Shown here in pieces: positions 28,001 through 40,000 of a stretch of 64,000 nucleotides of DNA. A program made the position numbers and the translations under genes. The stretch lies in contig JAWPHD010000090.1 of the NCBI GenBank assembly GCA_037043455.1, positions 310,001 through 374,000 on the forward strand. The letters run 5' to 3'. The notes below the pieces were generated by a model, which was not told where the DNA came from, did no database searches, and worked only from the letters and a program-made list of their open reading frames with translations. The stretch's first letter is position 1; each line of letters begins with the position of its first letter. This stretch comes from Cyrtodaria siliqua. Taxonomy: Eukaryota; Mollusca; Bivalvia; Adapedonta; Hiatellidae.

Positions 28001-31000
28001 AAAACAAAATTCTTTTTTTCTTTTTTTTCTGCCTTAAGTGTGTCAATTACATCTACAACATTAATTTGTGCTAATGCAGAAATAAAATTCTCTGACTCTT
28101 CCCTGATTTTTGCACTATTTTTTCGAATTCCCTGATTTTTCCCCACAGGGACTTTGTTTTGTTTTTTCCATTTTCCCTGTTTTCCAGAATCCGTGGCCAC
28201 CCTGTAATTGATGGATTTTCTGGTTCAATTCCTGAGGCAAGCCTTTTTAAGGTTTTTGATACAGTACGTCGCCAACTCAGATCCGATTTTTAGTAAGTTG
28301 TTCTGCATCGATGGATTTCAATACGGCAAATTCTAATTTTTAAGCCAAAGAATGACCAATGTGTCGCCATCAAGTTCATATTAAGTTAATAATTTGTTTT
28401 TTAATTCGATCTTTACCCTTTTAAAAATGTGTAATTGCTGCCAATTTGAACTCACCTCTATACCTTCAACAAGCGGGGAAATATGTAAAACAATATGTGT
28501 ATTGCTAATGACAACTGAGTGAACTTAAAAAAAAATCCAAATAACATCAAAAATGACACTACAAAACTCTATCCAGGTGTTCCGGTCATATAATAATGTA
28601 TATGTGCCAATTAAAAGTAAAAGTTTATTCATGGTTAAAATACCAGTGACTGAATATGCATAAATTAAATTATGAGTTGGTATGGTAACTCTTTATTTGA
28701 TGCAAAAGTTTTGGAGTTTGGTCTGGCTGGTTAAAGCTGTTTATATTGTGCCTAATAATATATAGTTGAATTCTCAAAATATGTAAGTTATATTTATATA
28801 TATACGTCGTCGTCAGTAGGTTTAGAAATATGTTGTAAAATGTGGTTGTTGTTGGCAGGATCGTTACTTTAAAGGATTCTAAATACCCACAAACTTGTAT
28901 GAACAGACCACTCTAAAGGAAGCGGCAAACTCAGATGCTTAACTCAGGTGGTCCTCTTTACACAGAGTTTAATTAACAACAACAACAGGGAACTGAAACC
29001 TCGGTCTCTTACAGCAGGTCGTCTCCTGTCCAGGTCTGAATGTACTTGGTTGTTTATCATCTATTATATAGCCCATGGTTGTTTATCATCTATTATATAG
29101 CCCATGGTTGTTTATCATCTATTATATAGCCCATGGTTGTTTATCATCTATTATATAGCCCATGGTTGTTTATCATCTATTATATAGCCCATGGTTGTTT
29201 ATCATCTATTATATAGCCCATGGTTGTTTATCATCTATTATATAGCCCATGGTTGTTTATCATCTATTATATAGCCCATGGTTGTTTATCATCTATTATA
29301 TAGCCCATGGTTGTTTATCATCTATTATATAGCCCATGGTTGTTTATCATCTATTATATAGCCCATGGTTGTTTATCATCTATTATATAGCCCACTTACC
29401 GCATGTACGTCCAGAATGTCCACGTTCAGATCGTATGGTTCCAGATGCATACTTGCGAACACCTGCAATCAAACCAAATAAACATGTGTTATTAAAATTC
29501 AGAAGATACTTTCTCTTATAACAATTTCAAATAAACTTCATTTTTCAAGTAGGTGGAGCGCCCTGCACACACATTAAATGTACCTCAAAAGACAAGTGGA
29601 GCTCCAACTGGAATGCCGGATTGTGAATTTTAACTGAAACATCTAACTAAAAACGGGGGATAATTCAGGTAAAAAAACATGACAGAGTTATGGTTCTTGT
29701 CCTATAACAATGTGTAATGATAATGAACATGTATGCCAAGTTGTTTCAAAGCTTTCTGACATTTTGTTTAGAGAAATGTGAAAAATCGAAAACTTCAAAC
29801 GATATCAAATGTCAAAACGCGTAGATGGACAGACAAACGGAAATCACCAAACTATAAGCCTGGATATGCTACACAATCTGGCTAAAAATGACTATTCTGT
29901 TGTCTGAAAATACACCCGACGATATTTATCTTTCTTGCACTTAATTTATTAATACAAACCTCCAACACCATATTATTGTCGATACTATAACAATGGGAAA
30001 ATAATGTGCGACAAAACAGAAATCGCAAAATTAGCGCTTCATGGAATTTGTCATACACTACCGGCGTTCAAAACCGCATAAATGCCGAAAATTTGCATAT
30101 CAAATCTTAATTATTATATTTGAATGCTGAGTAATTTAAATAACATTGAACAACAAAGAAACTTGTTGTTACCAGACTCAGTGACAAGCATACCGACGTA
30201 GTTCTCCGTCGTGCCGGGGAGTTAGATCCACAGACAAACATGATGACAGCTGTCAATTGTAATGTGTAAAAATTATTTGAGTTCTTTCTTTTTTTAATTC
30301 TTTCTACCTTGAAAGTATCAAAATATAATTTATGCTACCCTAATGTTTGACTGAAATCATTTCATTACTGAAATGTTAACATATAAAAAGACAGTTTTCT
30401 CTTGTTGGTGAAATGAATGAAGGAAAGTTTCACACTGCGTTGTTTTCAGAATTTACAAATTCGGGCTGTAATGCATTTTCACAGTTTCTTATTTATTACA
30501 AGGGACAAAAAAATGTTCTATTTATAGAAGTGCATATTTTCAATTAAATATGTATAGTCTTGGGGGATTTTCTGAATCTGTTACAGAGTCATAACGGCGC
30601 ATTTTCAATAGCACGGATCAAGATTGCTAAAAATTGCTAAAAATAGATTTCATTCGTACAAATATGTATGATTTTGTCCGAAAACAGATCGGGAATATAT
30701 TGAATTTGATTGTGCTTCTATTGTTCAATGGCGCAATATTTTCGTGAAATTTGGTCTTATTGTGTGACGTCAATATCGATCTGTGCTATTAACTTCTTAC
30801 ATCCATCGGTGATTTTCCACACATATAAACACATTTTCTGATACGCAATGGTGTATTTTCAGTTAACTTTTTCTGGTAATGGGTGATTTTCCATACCTGA
30901 GTCATCACAGTGTATTTTCAATAATTATTTAGAGCCATTGGTGATTTTCCAAACCTGTTTCTTAGTCTTAACGGTGTATTTTCAAATAACCATTCATTGC

Positions 31001-34000
31001 CATGGGTGATTGTTTCAGTCATAACGTTGTATTTTCAATTTACAGCCATGAGTGATTTTCCGAACCTGCTTTAAGGTGTATTTTCAATTAGCTATATCTA
31101 ACATGGTTATTAAAATACTCAATCCTGACTGGTTATTGGAGAAGTTTTAAAATGTGCATACAATACCTCTGACGTCAGGTACGTTAACCGTAAAGACGTC
31201 ATTTAAACGCCAGAAACATGTTTAACTGTTGAGACATCATTTTAAATGTCAGATGCAAAACAACAGAGCAATGGAATGCGTTATTTTAAGCGAAACTATC
31301 CTGCAACATTTAAATAGGTTGAAGCTGCATATTTTTCTCACTGGATGTTGAGAAATGGGAATAAAATGAAAATTTTGAGAATTTGTTTGTATTTTGTTCA
31401 ATCTCTCGACAAAATGTGTATCTTGGTACATGAAAATCCACGTCAGATAAGAAATAAAATATTTCCAGCAGGTTTATATTGTGGGAGATCAAAACCCTGT
31501 GTTTGGGACTTGAAACACATAGAAACCGCAGGCCTGTGGCCCTTGGTATCGATGAACTTCAAGTCCCGCCCACCAGGTATTGATCTGGGACAATATAAAC
31601 CCGCTGGAAATATTTTATTTCTTAACTATAGCCATGGGTGATTTTGCGTACCTGTTTCCGAGACGTAATGGTGTATTTTCAATTACTATTTATAGCCATG
31701 GGTGATTTTGTGTACCTGTTTCAGTCATTACGGTGTATTTTCAATTAACTATTTATAGCCATGGGTGATTTTGCGTAACTGATTCAGTGATCAAGGAGTA
31801 TTTTCAATTAATTATATATAGCTATGGGTGATTTTGTGTACCTGTTTCAGTCATCACAGAGTATTTTCAATTAGCTATTTATAGCCATGGGTGATTATGC
31901 GTAGCCATGGGTGATTTTGTGTACCTGTTTCAGAGTCATCACTGAGCATTTTCAATTAACTATTTATAGTCGTGTGATTTTCCATACCTGTTTCAAAATG
32001 ATCACGTAGTATTTTCAATTAGCTATTTATAGCCTTGGTGATTTTCCGTAACTGTTTCAGAGACGTAATGGTGTATTTTATAGCCATGGGTGATTTTGCG
32101 TACCTGTTTCAAAGTGATCACAGAGTATTTTCAATTATCTATATATAGCCATGGGTGATTTTGCGTACCTGTTTCAGTCATCACAGAGTATTTTCAATTA
32201 GCTATTTATAGCCATGGGTGATTATGCGTAGCCATGGGTGATTTTGCGTACCTGTTTCAAAGTGATCACAGAGTATTTTCAATTAGCTATTTATAGCCTT
32301 GGTGATTTTCCGTACCTGTTTCAGAGACGTAATGGTGTATTGTATAGCCATGGGTGATTTTGCATACCTGTTTCAGAGTCATCACGGAGTAACTACAATT
32401 AGCTATATATAGCCATGGGTGATTTTGTGTACATGTTTCAGAGTCACAATGGTGTATTTTTAATCAACTATTTACAGGCAACACAATAAACTATTTATAG
32501 TCACGAGTCATTTTGCGTACCTGTTTCAGAGTCATCACGACCCCGTTCTTGTCCTTACACACGGGTTTATCTGCGTCGGTCCTCATCCTCTTCTTGATGA
32601 ACCGTAACAGATGCTTCTGGTTCATGCCTGACGAGGCGTGGACGTGAGTGTCAACCTGGAATACAAACCCTTAATTAAATCTTGTATAATGGTCAGAAAA
32701 TTCATCGTCAAGCCATGACTTTTTTTAATTATCGAATTTTAATTGGATTTTACCGCGCACAAGTACAAATAGGCAGAAACAGAAATGAACATTTCGATCC
32801 AGTCACCATTAATCTCAGGATAAAAATATGCGTCACAACTGAAGAATTCAGAATTGCAGCAAATGCTGCTATGAAAAATTAATTTAGTGACAGCTCACAA
32901 GGAGCCATGTTGGTTCTATTCCGCCACTATTAACATGGACATTCCAGAAACCAGATGTCGAAAAATTAACTAAAATGTATGTCCAATGGGGCACAGATGC
33001 CGAGCTTTGCATTTCTGATGCACATAAATCTCACATAAAAACTTGAGCTTATTCATTTACCTGTTTATAGCATGTCATTTAGGTAAAGATGCATTTAACA
33101 TGTTTAAAAATTTTAAATATCAGACAGAGAAGTAAAAATTGAAATTTACGTATTTCTTCACTATTTAATAAATTTATGATCAACTGTACTCAAAAATCGG
33201 AAACATGCCAAAATATTTTTTTTACCAATTTCAGAATTTATTATTAGTATGATTTGTTTGGAAATATTCAAATTGTCTAGAATAACTACCGGGTACCATA
33301 ACTCTGAGATTTTTTAAGAATTGGATTGAATTGAATGGGTTTTATGGCACACAAACACAAAAAAGGTTATATAGTGCCAACAGTCATGAACATTCCAGCT
33401 CCACTCTCCATTAACAGCTAGATAAAAAAAATGCAGAATGGGCCTAGAACCTTCTCACTTGCAGAACTGTAGAGTTCCTGCAAATTCTGTTGAAAATACT
33501 CAATGTTTTCACTGGAGCCACAATTAATGTTTTCTGCTACCACTTAAATAGCATCTGAACCAATACAGGGATGGTTATGAAGATCTTTAAAGAAACTAAT
33601 GATTGAATATGCGTAAAATGAACTATGAGTCGGTAACTCAATTTAACGTTCTAGTTTTGCTGTTTTGCCTGGCTGGTTAAAGCCATTTATATCGTGTCTA
33701 TAGAGTTTGGATTCTCAAACTTGATAATTATATATATACATCGTCGTCAGTAGGTTTAGAAATGGTGTACAGATTTTGTAAAAGTTGGCTGTTGTTGGTG
33801 GGATAGCTACTTTAATAAACATGACAAGAAATGGCAAAATGGACATGAGTTTAGCGCGATTTTACCCCTCTGCCTGGATTATCAGTGGACCTATTCTCGC
33901 CCGGCAACCACACAGGTTTAAGAATTGAAATTGCCATGTTTCACTTTCAGACCAAAATAAGTATTCTGCTTAGCAGTATGATCTTTGCTATAGAACTGAC

Positions 34001-37000
34001 TGTTGTTTAAGGGCTCATCAACACATTATAGGTTATTTAGAGCGGCCCCGAGAGAGGAGAAGGATATGTAGGAATCTGGGAACCTGCCCTACTCTTACAA
34101 ACAAAGATTTCTATGGTTCTTTAACATGCTCGGAGGATAGACTCCGATAACGGGACCATATGGTTTATTTCCCCATCTAACAAACAAGGCTAAGGGAAAG
34201 TGTCTTGCTCGAGAACACACAAATGAAACTTAGTGGTGCCTGTGAGGCTTGAACCTTGGTCCTCCGATTTCAAGTCCATTGCGCCATCCTCTGGGCTATG
34301 TCAGACCACTTGCCCTATCCACTGGGCTACATTAGCCTGTTTTCTGTAGAACAATTTTGTCAAGTTTTACGATATAGCACACCTATATGATACTAGTTTC
34401 AATCACAACGTTCTGACCCTACCTTTCTGATATTGTAAAAGTCTCTGTGCGGCACGGTTTTCTGTGCGGCCGATTCCTTCAGTTCGTTCAACAAGACGTG
34501 CAGCTGGAACCTGCTGGACAGGTAGCTCAGTCGTCGATAACAAAAGGACCTCCTGCAACAGTACAGATAATCATAAAGGTATATGGAGGGCTCAACACTG
34601 AACTATTGTATCTGGTTCTTAATTTATATACAGTTACAATAGTTTTGCGTTCACCATTCAATAGCTAGATAAATCTTTTAATGTTTAAGGGCAGCCATCA
34701 ATGTGACCTACGGAGACTAAGGTTTTTTAAACCATGAGTTTGTCCACATAAAGCAAGTTTAAGAGCATCCCTTATTGCAAAGTGGTAGATTTTGGGTAAG
34801 TGAAACAAACACATCTTACACCTTTTAATCATATCTTATTAGATCACCGTCAACAACATATACAAAGAATGACGTCATGCGCAAATGACGTTACTTAGTA
34901 ATAAAGATATGACATTACGTTGCAATTAGTAATGTATCTATTTCACGCTATTCCGGACACCCTTCATGACAATTGTGACCTGTGGAGACAAGGTTTTTTA
35001 AACCGTGAGTTTTCCCACATAAAGCACGGTTAAGAGCAGCCTTCACGATGGTTGTGACGTACTCAGACAAGGTCTCCAATCCATGAGTTGTCCACAGACC
35101 TTGGTCTACTAATCTGCACTATTTCAGCGAGGTGATTTTCTTAGGATTGAATGGACAGTTATACGGTCCATAATTATATTTAAGTTCCGATTCTGACAAC
35201 CGCTATTTTTGCTTGCACTATTTTGAACAAGTATGTTTTTTTTGGGGTAGCCTAGGTGACAAGTAAGGAGAAAGCTAATGAACTTATTATTTTATTTGTA
35301 ACCATATGTTTAGTTCTAAATAACTGTTATATGTTAATATGTAGATATTGATTGCATATTAAATTACAAATATGGCAACCAAATTCAAAATGGCAGCCAT
35401 TTTTTAAAACAACTGATATTTGCTGAACAGTTAAAACTATTCATTATGGATTGCACTCTTTTTCATTCAAAATGATCACCGCAAGAAAAAGACAAATCTA
35501 CAGAGCGTGGCTTAAACTTTAAGCTGGTCTTTTTTGTTTGTAAGGCATACATTAATGTGTGCCCTGATCTGTCTGAGTGTTCTATGCAACTTACAGTGGC
35601 CCGTCCATGATAAAACAGTACATGAGGTCCTGATCGGCAAGAAATTGCTTGACGTCGAGATATGGCCAGTCGAGCGGCTTATCCTTCTGCTCGCTGTCCT
35701 CGTCCTTGTACACGTACACCACTCCCTGCCTCATCTTCAGGACACACCCCACACTGTCAGGCATCGACACCTTGAAAGGGTCACCCTCCATGGGTGGGGC
35801 ATTGATCGGATGTTCTGAGGAGAAAAAATTATGAAAATAATACAGGTTTTACCCCTTGTGTTTTATATATATAATGATTCCGGAAATACTTTTGCTCTTC
35901 AACATTAATTTTAGAGATGCATATGACAAACTTTTGATTTATAATTTAAATGAAACATAACAATAAGTATTTAAACTTACAATAAATTATATAAAGCTGT
36001 AAACTGCATAATTCTTATTGTAGTAGAAAACTTGAATTTATTCTTGACCAACATTTGCGGAAGGAACACATATACAAGATACAACTGTAAAGCATTTGTA
36101 CGTCTCGTAAAATTGTAAATTATAGTAAGGACTAAGGACTCTTCATAGGTCACCACATTCTTTTTTAATAAATTGACAATATAAAGAAACATCGAAAGAA
36201 CCAAGAATCAAGGTGGGCAAAGTGGTATTCGTTTATCCATGATCCTTTATCCATGCTTTATTAATCATTAGTCAAATTAAGAGATGTTTTAACAACAATG
36301 TCATACTGAACGACAATGATGCAGAATGAAATACCATACTGGACTGCAGAATATCCCAACAAAAAAGAAATATAGGTGTTGGGTAATATGTGAGTGTCCC
36401 GATCACCATGGAAATTATTTATCTCACACACATATTGCAAACGATGATGGTGGATTTTAAGACAGAATGTTTTAATTAGCGGGCCAAATATTTAGGAGTT
36501 ATTTACGTATAAAATATTTGTTTAATGGTGACTTGTTAACATAAAATATGTCTCAAAATTTACTTGATGCAATAAAATAGTTCTTAATTGCGACCTCAAT
36601 ACATCATGATGAAAATGATTTAATAACAGAAGCATAGACAAGGGCGTCTGAAAACAAGCATGAAGTAAAGCATCAGTGACAATTAATAAAACAATTGTTA
36701 AAAGCTCAAAGGTCAATCATATCCAGCTTAAAACAGAGAGGTCAACCATGAAAAAAAAACTTGTTAAAATTTCAAAGGCCAAAACATACCTAACTAAAAG
36801 ATTATGAGCAGGTCAACATGAAAAACATTTTGTTAAAAGTTCAAAGGTCAAAACAGACTCATCTTAAAGGTAACGGACAGGTCAACATGAAAATCCTTGT
36901 TAAAAGTTCAAAGGTCAAAACACACTCATCTTAAAGGTAACGGACAGGTCAACATGGAAATCCTTGTTAAAAGGTCAAAGGTCAAAACACACTCACCTTA

Positions 37001-40000
37001 AAAAATAGACAGATCCTTGTAAAAAGGTCAAAGGTCAAAACACACTCACCTTAAAGAATAGACAGGTCAACATAAAAATCCTTGTTAAAAGTTCAAAGGT
37101 CAAAACACACTCATCTTAAAGGTAACGGGCAGGTCAACATGAAAAACATTTTGTTAAAAGTTCAAAGGTCAAAACACACTCATCTTAAAGGTAATGGACA
37201 GGTCAACATGGAAATCCTTGTTAAAAGTTCAAAGGTCAAAACACACTCATCTTAAAGGTAATGGACAGGTCAACATGGAAATCCTTGTTAAAGGTTCAAA
37301 GGTCAAAACACGCTCATCTTAAAGATAATGGGCAGGTCAACATGGAAATCCTTGTTAAAAGTTCAAAGGTCAAAACATACCTAACTTAAAGGTTACAGGC
37401 AGGTCAACATGAAAAACATCCTTGTTAAAAGTTCAAAGGTCAAAACACACTCATCTTAAAGGTAATGGACAGGTCAACATAAAAAAGAATATCCTATTAA
37501 CAAGCATAAAATCCTTTTGTCACCTTTATTCATACAAACCTAAGTTTGCAGTGTTTACTGCAAATCAAAGTAAATAATTAAAAGAACTGCTTTAAAATTA
37601 CATAATCATGATTACCATATTTACATCATACATAATCAGCACTGTTTAAACTACAGTATTTTTGTAAACCAATCTTAAATATCATTTTATGGTTCACTGT
37701 GGCCTTGACCTTTGACCTTGACATGAAAATTAATAGGCACAGAAGTTACATAAAAGTTTTATTTCACAACTTCAAGTAAATATAAATCATGTAGGACCTT
37801 AAAGTTTAAATTTAGTGTGACTTTAAATTAAAATCAATAGCTATCTGGCCAACTGCCCATAATTTTACAAAGATGGATAAACATAGTCATGTAAAACCTC
37901 AGATATCGTGTCAACAATTTGTGAACAACAATGTTCAGTATCTCATTTGAGATGTGCGAACACCATTTTCTATGTCAACTTAAATTTAGTGACCTTGACC
38001 TTTGACCTTATTCTTAAAAGCAGTAGGCATCTGATCAAATGACCCCAAATGAATCTAACTTCCAAAGTTTCATGAATAAAGGTCATGCAAAGGGAATTCA
38101 TAATCGGGGTCAATGTAATATTATGTTCACTGTGACCTTGACCTTCAACCTACTGACTGCAAATAAAAACATGTACACAACCTTTCACAGTTAGAACACT
38201 GAACGTAACATAACTTAGGAAAACAAGAACTTGAAACCAAATTAAATCAGTGTCATGGATAACGGTAAGTTCAATGCGACATTGACCTTTGACCTACTAC
38301 ATCCAAACTTGATCAACGTATTACACATCTCAACACAAAGGTGTTTATAAAGTTTCATGAACATTTATATGGTAGAACTAAAGATGACATGATGTTAATT
38401 CAACTGGCGGATGCCGTCAGTACTGCAAAAAGCTTCCTTATTCTTTGAATAAATGAGATAAAAACAAGAAGTATCACTGTAAGTGATAAATGCCCCCGAA
38501 GTGTCCTTTGACCTCTAAGTATGACCTTGGAGCCATGGACCTGGATTTGTGCACGACACCTCATTTGGTTGTGATGAGCACTTGTGCCAAGTTATTTGAA
38601 AATCCATCCAGGCATGCAAAAGTTATTGACCGGACACAATTTGACCTTTGACCTCTAAATGTGACCTTGACCTTGGGTCTACAGACCTGGATATGCGACA
38701 CATCATCTTGTTGTGGTGAGCACTTGTGCCAAGTTATTTGAAAATCCGTCCATGAATGCCAGAGATCTTGACCGGACACAATTTGAAATTACGTACCTGT
38801 TTTTGACCTATAAACTTCAAGTGTAACCTTGACCTTTGAGGTACGGCTCTGGGTTATGCGCGCGACACATCATCTTGTTATGGTGATAATTTGTGCGAAA
38901 TTATTTAAAAATCCCTGCAGGGGTTGTGACGTTACGGTCCGGACACAAAATTGCGTACCTGTTCTTTACCTATGAACTTCAAGTGTGACCTTGACCTTTG
39001 AGGTACGGACCTGGGATTTGCGCGCGACACATCGTCTTGTTATGGTGATCACTTGTGCCAAGTTATTTAAAAATCCCTGCAGGGGTTGTGAAGTTACGGT
39101 CCGGACACGAACTTCGGAATGACGGACAGACATAATCCGGACGGAGGACAGAACCCGGACGGACGGAGGGACGGTGCGATTACTATATGCCACCGAAATA
39201 TTTTCGGGGGCATTAAAATTGTAACATAAATAACTTCAAATAATAAATTGTATCACAAAATCAACTCATTAAAAATGAATTACTAAGTGAACAATTAATA
39301 ATATAAATAAGATAAAAGTGCTACAAGATGGCATAGTCTGCATGTGTTGGGTTTGGGGGGGTTTTGCTTTGTCATGTGTTGCATGGGGTGAGAGTTTGTT
39401 GTTAGGCTAAAAGTAGTGCTACGGTTAGGAAGTGAAAGTTAGAACACACCATCTACAGAGAAGTGGTTGAGCAGTTTGATGAAATGATACAAAATTGATA
39501 TATCTAAAATTACTTTTTATAAGCAACGGTAGCGAAACGTTTTCTGCAAAAAATAAAATTGAGGTTTTCAAAATAGCCTTTCAAGTACCAGCAAATGACT
39601 GTGGGTAAATGCTAGTTAAAAGAACTCGTGTTATTAATTAAAAAGAAGTCGCAACCCTAATATAATTATCTAGACCACAAAAGATGCAAAATGCTTTAAC
39701 CCAAACAGACAGACCCTAATCTTGATCAGTGAACCATAGGATCATTGGAAAAAAAGATGGATGTAAGTGAGGGCATAAAGGGGTTTAAAGTGGTCATCCA
39801 CTTACATGTATATAGGTATAAGAAACAAATGGCATCTTTATATTGATGGACAAAGACGGGCAGACCAGCAGATTCAATCACTGTTTATTATTCACATAAG
39901 CACATCAGGATTTTGGCCAGCAGCACTAACTAGATGCCAATGGCCTGCATGTCGAGCCCACACGTTGACATTTCATGTCTACAAGAAGTACACTCTAATG

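Larger units (their letters stand above)
26636..29399 (-). other. AMPD intron (2.8 kb)
   Basis: Holds a SINE (26829), a dispersed element (28632) and the 29-bp array at its donor end. Otherwise AT-rich without features. Confidence 0.55.
32656..34422 (-). other. AMPD intron (1.8 kb)
   Basis: Contains repeat D with a nested element, and SINE family C. The remainder (32656-33330) is AT-rich with no feature. Confidence 0.55.
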
